Below, in pieces: positions 13,137 through 24,414 of a stretch of 64,000 nt of DNA (position 1 is its first letter; every line of letters begins with the position of its first letter). Where the stretch lies: assembly GCA_905250115.1 (NCBI GenBank), contig CAJNOI010000069.1, forward strand, positions 186,001 to 250,000, given 5' to 3'. Source of the stretch: Adineta steineri (taxonomy: Eukaryota > Rotifera > Eurotatoria > Adinetida > Adinetidae). Under the pieces are notes generated by a model that saw only the letters and a program-made list of their open reading frames with translations, made no database searches and was not told the DNA's origin. The translations under genes were made by a program, and so were the position numbers.

Positions 13137-15947
13137 ATGGATAAAAGAAAGGTAACAATAACTAGTGATATTTCTAATGAAAACGAAGATAAGAAAGCAA
13201 CTACTATTCTTCGAGTACGTCCACATCATCGTATTATAGAAAATTTTCTTGTTGTTTGGTTAGATCCAAATCTTCGAGATACTATTGATGATGATTGCCG
13301 TGATATAATTGATCAATTACGAAGTATTGTAAATTCAATTGATATATATAGTGATGTTGATTATTGTATTGATTTTCTCAGTGATATTAAAGATGAAAAA
13401 GCTTTTATGATTTTATCTGGTGCTTTTGGTCAACAAATAATATCCTATATTCATGATATTCCACAACTTCATTCGATTTATATTTTTTGTGGAAGTAAAA
13501 CCAAACATGAACAATGGGCAAAAGATTGGCCAAAGATAAAAGGTGTTTTTACACAAATAGGACCGATTTGTGATGCATTAAAACAAACAACACAAAAATG
13601 TGAACAAAATATTACTCCGATTAGTTTTGTTACAGCAAATGAAGTATCTGATCAAAATTTCGATCAACTTGATCAATCATTTATGTATACACAAATACTT
13701 AAAGAAATTCTATTTGAAATAAAATACAATCAACAATCTATTAAAGATTTAGTTAGTTATTGTCGTGAACAATATGCTGGTAATTCAAATGAAATACAAA
13801 TTATTGATGGATTTGAAGAAAATTATCGTAAACATTCACCCATATGGTGGTATACATATTCATGTTTTATTCATTCTATGCTTAATCGAGCTTTACGTAC
13901 GCATGAGGTTGATATAATTATTAAGATGGGATTTTTTATTCAAGATCTTCATCGACAAATTGATAAACTTCATAACGAACAATTAGATGAACAACAAAAA
14001 CGGCCATTCATTGTTTATCGTGGACAAGGTTTATTAAAAGAAGATTTTCAAAAATTAATTAAAGCAAAAGGTGGACTAATGTCATTTAATAACTTTTTAT
14101 CGACGAGTAAAAAACGAAAAGTTGCATTGGAATTTTCTCAGGATGCTTTGAATAATATTGATATGTTTGGTATTCTTTTTAAAATGATTATTGAACCATC
14201 GAATCTATCCACTCCATTTGCATTTATTGATGGTATTAGTTATTATACTACAGAACAAGAAATTCTTTTTTCAATGCATACTGTTTTTCGTATTGGTGAT
14301 ATAAAACAAATTGATGATAATACTAACAATCGTCTCTATCAAGTCGAACTTAAATTGACTAGTATTAAAAATCAACAAATTATTGCATTGACGGAACGAA
14401 TGCGTGAAGAAACTTATGGGTCGAATGGATGGCATCGACTTGGTATGTTACTGATTAAACTGGGAAAATATGATAAAGCTGAACAAGTTTATAAAGTTTT
14501 ATTTAATTTAAGTACGGATAATACTGAGAAAGCATTACTTTATCATCAACTTGGTTTAATAAAACGTAATCAAGGAGATTATAATGAAGCACTTTTATCA
14601 TATGAAAAAGCTCTTGAAATTTATCAAAAATTTCTTCCAGAAGATCATCCAGATTTAGCAACTTCTTATAATAATATTGGTCAAGTATATAATAATATGG
14701 GTGAATATGCAAAAGCTCTTTCATTCTATGAAAAATCTCTTGATATTTTTCAAAAAAATTTACCATCAAAACATACATCATTAGCGATATCATACAATAA
14801 TATTGGTTTGATACAAAGATTTATGGGTGAATATGCAAAAGCTCTTGAATCACATGAAAAAGCACTTGAAATCGAACAAAATAGTCTTCCTTCAAATCAT
14901 CCGTCTTTAGCTATTTCATATAATAATATAGGTTTACTCTATGATTATATTGGTAAATATTCGCAAGCACTTACATTCTATGAAAAAACACTTGAAATTT
15001 ATCAGAAAACTCTTCCAGCAAATCATCCTGATTTAGCAACATGTTATAATAATATTGGTTCTGTATATAAAAATCTAGCAGAATATTCCAAAGCACTTTT
15101 ATTCTATATAAAAACACTTCAAATTGAAGAAAAATCACTTCCTAAAAATCATCCGGATCTAGCTATTACCTATAGTAATATTAGTATAGTATATGATAAT
15201 ATGAGAGAATATACGAAAGCACTTGAATTTCATGAAAAAGCTCTTCAAATTCGAGAAGAAACACTTCCGGTAGGACACCGAATGTTAGCAACGACGTATA
15301 ATAATATGGGTTCTGTTTATGATACTATGGGTAATTATACGGAAGCACTTTCTTATTATGAAAAATCTCTTGAAATTGAATTAGAAAAACTTCCTCAAGA
15401 TCATCCGGATTTAGCTACATCTTATAATAATATTGGTCTTGTATATGATAATCAAGGAATATACACGAAAGCATTATCTTATCATACAAAAGCACTTGAA
15501 ATCTATGAAAAAACTCTTCCATCGAATCATCCTGATCTAGCTAATTCTTATAATAATATTGCTTTGGTGTATCAAAAAACAAATGATTATACAAAAGCTC
15601 TTCTATATTATAAAAAAGCACTTGAAATTCGACAAAAATCACTTCCATCGAATCATCCTGATTTAGCTATTTCTTTCAGTAATTTATGGCAATTATATCA
15701 AAGTATGGGAAATAATGTACAAGCATTTCAAATTTATCAACAATCAATTCAAACTGATGAAAAAAATCTTGAATCTGATCAATCATATAACGCTATCGAA
15801 CAAGTTTATGACAATAAAGAAGAATTACCAAAAAAACCTTCATTGATCAAACCTCTTCTTAAAAATATACGAATTTCACATCTTCCAAAACAATTTCGTA
15901 TAAAAAACTTTCGAATGGAATTGAAATTAAGAGCTAAAAAGAAATAA
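13137..15947 (+). CDS. ADP-ribosyltransferase fused to kinesin-light-chain-type TPR array
   Basis: A single intronless frame of 936 residues. Residues ~1-250 form an N-terminal region of unknown role (VVWLDPNL…). An arginine-type mono-ADP-ribosyltransferase domain follows, with the R-S-E set visible: Arg295 in FIVYRGQG, Ser-Thr-Ser 322-324 in FLSTSKKRK, and Glu373-x-Glu375 in TEQEILF. The E-x-E pattern points to Arg-directed transfer from NAD+. Residues ~440-890 are about ten TPRs of exactly 42 residues, each with the pattern YNNIG…YxKAL…YEKALEI…LPxxHPDLA, as in kinesin light chain. A Lys-rich tail ends the protein. No signal peptide, so a cytosolic location is inferred. Such ART-TPR fusions are known from bdelloid rotifers. 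The uniform repeats suggest recent homogenisation, and the substrate is unknown. Confidence 0.85.
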   Translation: MDKRKVTITSDISNENEDKKATTILRVRPHHRIIENFLVVWLDPNLRDTIDDDCRDIIDQLRSIVNSIDIYSDVDYCIDFLSDIKDEKAFMILSGAFGQQIISYIHDIPQLHSIYIFCGSKTKHEQWAKDWPKIKGVFTQIGPICDALKQTTQKCEQNITPISFVTANEVSDQNFDQLDQSFMYTQILKEILFEIKYNQQSIKDLVSYCREQYAGNSNEIQIIDGFEENYRKHSPIWWYTYSCFIHSMLNRALRTHEVDIIIKMGFFIQDLHRQIDKLHNEQLDEQQKRPFIVYRGQGLLKEDFQKLIKAKGGLMSFNNFLSTSKKRKVALEFSQDALNNIDMFGILFKMIIEPSNLSTPFAFIDGISYYTTEQEILFSMHTVFRIGDIKQIDDNTNNRLYQVELKLTSIKNQQIIALTERMREETYGSNGWHRLGMLLIKLGKYDKAEQVYKVLFNLSTDNTEKALLYHQLGLIKRNQGDYNEALLSYEKALEIYQKFLPEDHPDLATSYNNIGQVYNNMGEYAKALSFYEKSLDIFQKNLPSKHTSLAISYNNIGLIQRFMGEYAKALESHEKALEIEQNSLPSNHPSLAISYNNIGLLYDYIGKYSQALTFYEKTLEIYQKTLPANHPDLATCYNNIGSVYKNLAEYSKALLFYIKTLQIEEKSLPKNHPDLAITYSNISIVYDNMREYTKALEFHEKALQIREETLPVGHRMLATTYNNMGSVYDTMGNYTEALSYYEKSLEIELEKLPQDHPDLATSYNNIGLVYDNQGIYTKALSYHTKALEIYEKTLPSNHPDLANSYNNIALVYQKTNDYTKALLYYKKALEIRQKSLPSNHPDLAISFSNLWQLYQSMGNNVQAFQIYQQSIQTDEKNLESDQSYNAIEQVYDNKEELPKKPSLIKPLLKNIRISHLPKQFRIKNFRMELKLRAKKK

Positions 15948-16382
15948 AAATTTCAGTATAACTGCCGAGGATCATTAAGAGTAAAATATTTATTTTTTAT
16001 TTTCTTCTGTCTGTTGAATATCGTCATTCAAATATAATCAAAATATATATATTTATAAAACCAATAATCTTCTATGCCTTTTACCAACATAAGATATTTT
16101 TCACACCATATTTCCAATATATTAGTAGCAATCGAATCCAAAATAAATACATACCATATGTGTATGAATCATAATGATAAAATTTTCACTGCATATAATG
16201 TACTCTATCTCTTCCGAATAGAGAAAAAAAATTGAAAGAAAGCCTATGATAAAGACCAAAGGTGAGCAAATTGTGTTATCAGTCATGTGCCCTTTTATCA
16301 TTATCATCATCTGGTTCTATCGTCCCATTATAAACGACACTTTTTCTTTTAGCAAACTTTCAAACAGACGTATTTGAAAATC
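15948..16382. other. Intergenic
   Basis: No gene or repeat was recognised. CTTTTAG at 16346-16352 may be an acceptor ahead of the ferritin-like gene. Confidence 0.4.
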
Positions 16383-16979
16383 ATGCAAGTATTCTATATT
16401 CTTGGTTTCATAATTTCATTATCGACATGTATTCAAGCAACATTGGATGCTAAGGTGGGCAAATGTTTAAGTGATTTAACAACAAAAGAAATTACTATTT
16501 CACATAATTATCTTCAATTATCATCAAAATTCGGTACAGCTAATGCTTATCCAGGTTTTTCAAGTTTATTTACTAAACTAAGTGATGAAGATTCACATAA
16601 AAGTCATGAACTTGTTAAATTTATTGCTTTACGTAAATTTAAACTTGATCGATTAATTAGCAAAGATGGTATTAAAATTCATAATGATTTAACCGGTACA
16701 TTCGATATTCGTGAAGGTTTAAAAGAAGCTCGTAAGCAAAATAAAGATTTATGGAAAGAAGTTACCGGTTGTCATGATGCCGCTGATAAGGATGCAAATG
16801 TTCAAGATTATCTTGAATCACATTTGCTTGATCATCATATTGAAATTGATAAACTTTTAGCTGATCTTGAACATCGTATTGATGATGCTCGAGATACTGA
16901 CAAGAAATTAATCACATTTATGATTGATGAAGAACTTTTAGAAACATATGGTGATCGTCGTAAAGATATTTTTTCATAA
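16383..16979 (+). CDS. Secreted ferritin-like protein
   Basis: I use ATG 16383; the open frame extends upstream only to a TTG. The 198-residue product has a signal peptide (MQVFYILGFIISLSTCIQA) and then a four-helix ferritin-like body. Matches include TTKEITISHNYLQLSSKFG (helix A), SDEDSHKSHELVKFIALRKF (helix B), and YLESHLLDHHIEIDKLLADL (helix D, cf. FLExHFLDEE… in animal ferritins). Ferroxidase positions of heavy chains (E-x6-Y and E-x2-H) are not clearly kept, so it resembles a light-chain or secreted storage type. It is intronless. Iron storage or transport outside the cytosol is inference. ETYGDRRKD near the C-terminus is also ferritin-like. Confidence 0.75.
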   Translation: MQVFYILGFIISLSTCIQATLDAKVGKCLSDLTTKEITISHNYLQLSSKFGTANAYPGFSSLFTKLSDEDSHKSHELVKFIALRKFKLDRLISKDGIKIHNDLTGTFDIREGLKEARKQNKDLWKEVTGCHDAADKDANVQDYLESHLLDHHIEIDKLLADLEHRIDDARDTDKKLITFMIDEELLETYGDRRKDIFS

Positions 16980-17171
16980 TAAATAAAAAAAACATAACTA
17001 AAAGAAAAAACAAAAATGCAGACTTCATTCTTTCTTGTTTCCTTTTTTTTTTCTTCTCTTCAATATGTCATGGCAAAACAAAAAACAAAACAAAAAAAAT
17101 CAACAGCAACAAAAAAAGAAAAAGAAATGTACAAACGAAAAAAATGTTTTGATGTTTTTTATTCCTCTCTC

Positions 17172-20100
17172 TCAAGTCAGATCATGAGCTTGTTGTGCAA
17201 CATGTACAAAAAAATCATATTTATTTGCTTTTTGTTCACCACATTGTGCACAACGAAAAGGATTATCTGAAGAATAATGTAATTGTTTATGTGTACAGTA
17301 CATTGCAAAATCTTTGAAAATAATTTCACAATGAAAACATTCAAATAAACGTTTGATTTGCCATTCATCAACTTGTGTTTGTTGATCAACAGAATTTAAA
17401 TTTCGTTCATCATTATCACCATCTGTTGAATATGATTTACAGGTTGAATGTTCTTTTCGTTGTCGTTTAGCAGGTGGAAGAGAATTTTCATTTGGATCAT
17501 TTTTAATACATGATGATAATAGGGAATAACCACTATTAAGTAAGGACGGTGGTGATGCATGATTATTATTATTATCAAGATGATAATGATGAATATTTGA
17601 TGATGATGTTGATGCTAATGAATTCGTTGAATTTAAATGAGATTGAATTTGTTGAGTAAGAAATTGTTGATATGGACCAAGAAAATCATTTAACTAAAAA
17701 ATAAATAATTGTCTGTTAACCTTTACACATATGTTCACTTAACTCGATGAGTTATATTCAAGTATGCCGACGTCTTTTCTTCCTTCTGGCTAGCGACAAT
17801 ATATATATATATATACTACTTGTAATGGATATAAAGAGCTCAATTTCAAGTGACTTTCACTCTTCTGTTACATGTAACAGCAATCATTGGTTCGAAAATA
17901 ATAAAACTTGATTAATATACCATGCAAAAGAACTACACTTCAATGTTAACAGAATCTATTCCGAAAAGTTTTACTAGTAACCATTTATTCCATCATAATA
18001 TGTCACTTTCTCGATGCTAACGTTGATGATTACCTGAGGAGTAACTGCATTTGTATTTGTAAATGATCCTAGTTTTCCATTGAATAATTCCATTAATTTT
18101 GCTGTTGGATCAATAGTTGAATTATTTAGAAGTGATCGATTTAATAGATCACTTTTTTTACATGCATGTTGGAATAAATGTACACCAAGTCCTTCTTTTG
18201 AAACAGCAACATAATCACATAGACTACAAACAAGTGGTAATGGTGTTGTTGATGATTGTTGATTTATTGAATCCATTTGATGTTCATCAGTTGATATGGG
18301 TGATATTGCACCTGTTGATGAATCATTTGATGATATTGAAGATGTACGTTGAATAAGAGTTGGTACAGATGTATTTGAAATTGATTTACGTTTTTTTGAT
18401 CTTGATGAACGTGTATGTGTTTTTTGTGTTGATGTTGGTACAAGTGTTGGTGGTGTTGCTGATGATGATGAATTACTATTATTTGTCATTGGATTTAATG
18501 ATGTTAAATTTCCATTAGAATATTCTTTTAGAAATTCTTCAATATTTTCATCTAAATATGGTTCATGTCCTTCAATTTGTAAATGTTCTTGTAATGTTTG
18601 ATACTGTTTAGATTCAAATGAACAATTTGAACATTTAAATAATAAATGACGAAAATGAGATTTCTTATGTGAACGTAACATTGAAAGATTAACACATGCA
18701 TATTCACATCTAAAAAAAGAAAATAATATATATATTTTAATTTTTGAAATAAATCAATTCTACTTTGAACATTTAAATGGTTTTGAACCAAGATGATTTC
18801 GTAAATGATATTCAAGATGATGTTTATATTCAGTAACAAATGGACAACTTGGACATTCAAGAATTTTATCAGCTCGGATATGTACTCGATGATGTGCCCA
18901 ATAATCTTCCTATAAAATACATAAAAAAATTCAGTTAGAAAGAAAAATAGAATTAAAATATTTTACTTTAATACTAGATACAAATGAACATTGTCGACAT
19001 CGATGAACTTTAGCTTTACTTGATGGAGTCGATTTTTCACTGTTCGTACCATTTAATGTTTCAGATGATTTTATTGATGTTGGTAAAGGAAGTGAAACTT
19101 CTTCAATAGATGTTGGTTTTGTATGATTAGTAGATGTATGAGTTAGATTATGTTTATCAAGATTTGACAATGAATCACAATAGAATCTATTGAAAGAAGA
19201 TCTTTTAAAATAGACAAGGACATTAAGTTTCAAATCAACTTACCCGCATGAATAACATTTATATGGATAATGAATAGAAACATGATCAAGTAGATTATCT
19301 TGATTAGCTTTACAGCCACATCGAATACATTCAACTGATCCATTCGTTTCAACACGATATAATTTTAGAATTTCTTCAATAGTTGACAATTGTTTAGGCC
19401 ATTCATTATTCTAAATAGATCAATATTTTCTTCTTTCTTAACAATTAATAAACTATTTTATAACATACTGATGAATTATTATCTTCATGAATATTACTAT
19501 TTATCACTTCATTATTTACAGGTGATTCTTTCATTTCCTGTATGATACAGAAATAAAATTCAATATGAAAAAAAAAATATGAAAGAACTTACCGATAGAT
19601 TATTATTATTATGATCATCATCATTATCACTAATCGGTTCGATAGAATCATTATTCGATTGAATGATCTACAATATAAAATTGTTAATAACTCAATTTCT
19701 GATATATACTTTGGAGATGTTGAAAAACATACCGAATTTGGTCGTTCCACACGTGCAGACAATGACCAAGGTCGAAGTGGTTTACGGCGCTATTAAAAAG
19801 AAAATAGTATTTTGATTTGTAAAAAGAATGACCATCATTTTTTTTCTTATGTATAACATACGCGACTAGCACTTTTGACAGGTTCATTCTCATTGATCGA
19901 TAAAGTTGTACTTGATGGTCTGATTAACTATATAGACATATTTTTGAAGTTTATAAGTAAAAAAAATAATAGAACTTACCGAAACCGATGAATTAATTGT
20001 GTCATGTGAAATAGCAATATCTGTTGTTGTAGATGAATTGTCAAGCATAGCTAATTTCTTTTTAAGTAAAAGTGAAGGCTAAATATAAAAGAAAATGGGA

Positions 20101-20259
20101 AAATCCTATTCATGTTTTTTTTCTTCTTCTTTGCAGATATCAATCTCTTACATATGATATATCATGAGTTGCTGTAACATCGGAAATAATTGGTGTTGAT
20201 ATAGGTATCATATTAAAGTTTTCTGTTAATGCTGGAGGTGTCGGAGATGTATGCTGCAT
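17172..20259 (-). CDS. hb: Hunchback-type C2H2 zinc-finger transcription factor
   Basis: Eleven minus-strand exons join in frame (734 aa): 20259-20152, 20078-19980, 19927-19862, 19789-19733, 19667-19593, 19537-19469, 19410-19244, 19186-18967, 18909-18764, 18709-18034 and 17693-17172. Nine C2H2-like fingers lie near residues 187, 211, 272, 306, 334, 362, 487, 680 and 709. The central block (CPSCPFVTEYKHHLEYHLRN, KPFKCSKCEYACVNLSMLRS) and the terminal pair (CFHCEIIFKDFAMYCTHKQL, CAQCGEQKANKYDFFVHVAQ) are diagnostic of Hunchback, including its C-terminal dimerisation fingers. Between them lie Ser/Thr-rich stretches and a basic patch (SSRSKKRKS). The extra N-terminal fingers resemble Hunchbacks outside Drosophila. 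It is a nuclear regulator of patterning and neural timing in protostomes. Introns are mostly 45-70 nt, the last ~340. Confidence 0.93.
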
Positions 20260-22034
20260 CTTAAAATTCTAGAGAAAAAAAAGTGGATAAGACTTATTTG
20301 ATATCTATTTAGATAAATCTTTGTAAAAGATATATATAAAATAATCTGGCCTCAGTTAGGAGTGGCGTGTGTATTTTTGTTCGCCGATTTGTCTTCACTC
20401 TCGTTTGTTTTTGTGATCGCTCTTTCTCTCTCTCGTGCCTCCATTCTCTTTTTTCCTCTCTTGGTTCGTGTACAAGTAAGATTTCTTGTTCTCTCTTTCT
20501 CTTTTTGTATAATAATGGCAGGTTCAGAAATGGCTTTTTCGAGGTGGACGACGGCGCGCAAAGCAGAAAAGAAGAATATCTTTTCCTTTTCTTTTCCTTC
20601 TTCATAAACGAGAATGTGCGTTCGCATAGGCCCTCGTTTTTTTTTCTTCTTTTTTTTTCTCTTTTTTGTACATATGTATACAGACATACACATACATATG
20701 TCTAATTGTATTTCTCGCCGAGGCGATTTGACCATCGGTCGACGATGAACGATGACGAAGCCATTTTTCTCTTCTTTCTTCTTTTTCTACTATACTATTC
20801 ACTTTTTTTTGCGCTATACTCTCATCGTCACCGTGAACTAAGAGTCCAATGTGTATACAAAATAAATATTGTAGAATGTATACCGAAAGAGAACGACCCC
20901 CGAATTTATGATGATTTTTTTTTCTTCTCTTCCTCTCATGTTCAACACAATAGTGAGGTGCCTTTTCTTTCCCTTTCTCTTGTATTCTTCTACGATTTGT
21001 ACAGAACAGCATAAATGGACATAAGTATATACACATAAAAAACAATTGAGAAAGAGAAAAATAATAATGAGAAAAATTATGCGCGATGATAGCGGTGACC
21101 GTGTCTGTTAGTCGTTAGTAGTCTGAATGAACCTTGATCTTTGTATTTATATGGGACAACTGAGAGAAAAAGAAAAATAAAGCATGTAGACTCATTAAAA
21201 ATGTTCTGTTTTATAAAACATTTCTATTTTTCAAAGAAAAAACTTCAACGTTCATTTGCATAATCTGTTCATGAAACCTTACTAGTAAACATTACAAAGG
21301 CATCATTCACAATTTGACTTTGGTGAGAAATCGATCAGACATTTAACAAATATGAATATTTTTAACTAAAAACAAACCATTTTGATTCGGTCATCAATGT
21401 GTTTACCTTAAAGAAGAAAAATATCAAGTTCACTTTTTTTTTCTTCTTCTTTCTGTTCAATTTAACGAAAATAAACGAACGAGACCATCGATGAATGAAT
21501 AACAACACAATAGAGAAAAGTTCGAAGGTTATTTTTTCAAATAAGCACAAAACGAGACGAGAAAAAAAATATCTCATCACCTGTATCTAAACTTAATCCA
21601 TTAGGTAAACAGTTCATTGTAAATGAGTATGCATCAATTTTTTTTTCAATCATTACTTCTTTTCTCTTTCTATGTACGTGAATAAAAGTCGTTTTCGTTT
21701 TTTTTGTTATATGTCCGCTGGTTATTATTCAAAATAAAGACTCTTTCAATAGATTGAACACGTTCATTCTGTATATTTAACAAAACATACATGATTTATA
21801 ATAGTCGTTTATTTTTCTCATCTTTTATTCAATATTGATATTATTATTTAAGAAAGAAAGAAATTAATGGATATTTCAGTCCAATTATAACAAAAATATA
21901 TTTACCTACATAGATTAGGTATAATGTTTAGTAAAAAACAAAGCTTACATGGGAATATTTTCCTGTACAGCGAACGTTCAAGTTCGATTATTTCTAGGCA
22001 AATCACAGGATTTTTAGATTAACCATGCTGAGTC
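20260..22034. other. Upstream region of hunchback; pyrimidine-rich low-complexity sequence
   Basis: On the plus strand 20,390-21,000 is rich in C/T tracts (TTTTTCTCTT-like), i.e. purine-rich on the sense strand of hunchback. That fits a long 5' UTR or promoter. Several overlapping open frames on both strands here are low-complexity Lys/Arg/Ser or Phe/Ser and are not credible genes. The stretch 21,180-22,034 holds nothing recognisable. Confidence 0.5.
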
Positions 22035-23165
22035 CTCACACATAGTGGCGTAACCAGAAATTTAAGGGTGATGGGGCTCAGCCCCAAAACCAGAAATGGA
22101 CAACTCAGTTCGAAAAATGACGAACTCAATTTAACTCAATCTCATTCATTAACCTAGTTGAATTCAATTGAGTACAACTATTTAGTATGGCTGAAATGAA
22201 TTGAATTGAAAAAAGTTTCAAAGAGTAGTGATTGAATCGAAATTAACTCAAAAAGAATCGAAAATTATTTTTCAGAAAACAAAATTCAAATAATAAAAGT
22301 AGTCAAAAATCTAGTCCTTGTTTCGATTTATTTTGTAATTTCTGTATACATCTTTAATATCTAGTTAATGAATCACATGTGCATTTACCTATATCTATCA
22401 GAACTGAGCAACTCAATTGAGTTGAATTAAATTTAAAAGTTTTTTTCACGAATTGAATTGAATTAATTCGCTTTTTTCTGCTGAGTTGCCCAGCCCTGCC
22501 CAAAACTGTCTAGTCTTTTGGATTTTTTGATTGCCCGGTTTAGTGACTAAAAAAGCTTATCAGCGCAGCCCCGCTGGAGCTAAAAATGTGGAACTTACGT
22601 ATGTTCGCATCAACATATCTGATCATGTTTAAGCGCTTTGTCTTCTTTTTCTGCTCAAATTTAGTTAATTTATAGCTATTTTTGACAATTTTTGGTTATT
22701 TATATTAAATTTGCGACAGTATATAGCTATTTTTAGCGATTTGTCATTATTTTCATAAAAATTCCCGCAATTTATAGCCATTTTCGTTATTTTTTTTATT
22801 AAATTTGTAGTAATTTTTGGCTATTTTTGCTTATTTTTATCAAAATTCTACTAATTTATAGCTGTATTTAACCATTTTGCTTAAATTTTATAGAAAATCC
22901 CGCAATTTACAGCTATTTTTAACGCTTTTTCAGTATTTTTATTAAAATTTTTAGCAATTTATAGCTATTTTTAATGATTTTTGCGTATTTTTATTGAATT
23001 TGCGAGGGGGGAGGGGAGCTGGGAAACTTGAACTTAAAACTTACACTCACGATTTTCTTCGAAAACTTACGTGAGTTCCACAAAATCCGGGTGATGGGGC
23101 TTAAACACTCGGTGATGGGGCTAAGCCCCATCTGGCCCCCCCCTGGTTACGCCACTACTCACACA
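22035..23165. mobile_element. Non-autonomous hAT element with 8-bp target-site duplication
   Basis: Terminal inverted repeats TAGTGGCGTAACCAG (22043-22057) and its exact reverse complement (23143-23157) are flanked by identical 8-bp repeats CTCACACA (22035-22042 and 23158-23165). An 8-bp duplication with this kind of terminus is typical of the hAT superfamily. Subterminal GATGGGGCT…AGCCCCA palindromes lie inside both ends. No transposase frame is present. Positions 22,660-23,000 contain about seven diverged 45-60-bp tandem units built on AATTTATAGCTATTTTTA. Confidence 0.92.
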
Positions 23166-23825
23166 GTAAAATCAATGGTATACAAATTGAAGAATTAGTT
23201 GTATGTTGATAGAATATAGTACGATTATTCTAACTAACGACTTCATATTTGAATAAATGGTGTAAAAGAAATTTTTTTCAGTTAGATAGCATACTGTGAG
23301 AGTTAGACATGGACGATACCAGTCGTGATACTTTGATTGTATTGTTTTAAAAAATAAAATCTTGAATTAAGTATTCCAGGTTTGAATAATTTCAAAGCAT
23401 TGCGAAAATAATTTAAAAAAACAAGGACCTATTAATTAATAATAACAATTAACTGTTTTTCATGTAAACGAAAAGAACGAATGGAACTCATATCATACAA
23501 AATTCTGGAAATTTTAACATAGGTGATTCCGATATCGATTCTAAAGAAATTATTACTAGTTCCAGTCCGGATTCAAGTCCAAAGAAATTTGATTTTGCTC
23601 ATCCCTAGTGAGAGTAGCTACGCTCGAACTGTAGGTATATGCCAACAATTTTAATTTTCATCTATATCTTACAAGTGTAAGTTTTATAATATTTCAATTT
23701 CTCTTTCTTCTATTCATTGTTATCTACTGTCTTGATAAGACAATATTTGCTGTAAGACAAAATTTCATCTACCTCGTGGATTGACTATTATACTTAGTTT
23801 TAAGTTTCATAAACAACAATATTTA
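23166..23825. other. Intergenic
   Basis: AT-rich; no gene or repeat was recognised apart from the element ending at 23165. Confidence 0.4.
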
Positions 23826-24345
23826 ATGGTATGTATGTATACATAAATTTCGCTCCATCTGTTGTTGTTGTTTTTCTTTCTAGGCAAATCTAACGAATGT
23901 TTTCGAAAAACTTTGGAAGAAAGTTTATCACATGGCAATCATACTTTCAAAAGAATCATCGTTGTCTTATCAAATAACTCTTGAATATCATACGATATTT
24001 CATATTCCTGATGAATTAAAAATTAAAGAACAAAAAATAATTGATACCATTAAAAAAAATCTTTCTCGTACACGACCAGTAATTGTTAGTACTGATCAAT
24101 TAGAAGATTATATTAAACGTATTGAATTTGCGAATGAAATTATATTAAGTTTAGATTATTTAGTTAAAAAAACATTTGATACATATATTAGTTTTATTAA
24201 TACATATTGGGAAACAAATGAAAAATTTGAAACAACTGAACAACTCAGAATATTATCTGAAAGATACGATATGTCAATGACAGAATGGCAATTTTTATTA
24301 AGTAAAATTGAACGATTTAATGACTTAGTGAAAGGTTATATTTAA
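23826..24345 (+). CDS. Hypothetical helical protein (154 aa)
   Basis: The main exon, 23884-24345, follows TTTCTTTCTAG and is open from the acceptor onwards. A preceding exon consisting of ATG alone (23826-23828, followed by GTATGT) would supply the start, giving M-ANLTNVFEKLWKKVYHM…. Alternatively translation starts at ATG 23932 (137 aa). The product is charged and mostly helical (KIKEQKIIDTIKKNL, YIKRIEFANEIILSLDYLVK), with no signal peptide or membrane segment. I do not recognise a family. It lies tail-to-tail with the kinase gene, ~70 bp apart. Confidence 0.55.
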
Positions 24346-24414
24346 AATTATTCAATCTTTATTTTTTTTATTTACATTGATATTCTTTATTATGAAAACA
24401 TATAAATAAACATT

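Noticed and set aside
14503-14793. Antisense open frame within the ART-TPR gene
   Set aside because: It is a shadow of the repetitive TPR coding sequence.
17016-17270. 84-codon open frame downstream of the ferritin gene
   Set aside because: It is Lys-rich low complexity, overlaps the 3' end of hunchback on the other strand, and has no homologue that I recognise.
18117-18860. Open frames on the plus strand and alternate minus frame over hunchback
   Set aside because: They overlap the well-supported zinc-finger exons in other frames.
20309-21045. Overlapping open frames of 80-147 codons on both strands
   Set aside because: They are low-complexity Lys/Arg/Glu or Phe/Ser translations of purine/pyrimidine tracts upstream of hunchback, with no domain, no splice structure, and equal openness on both strands.
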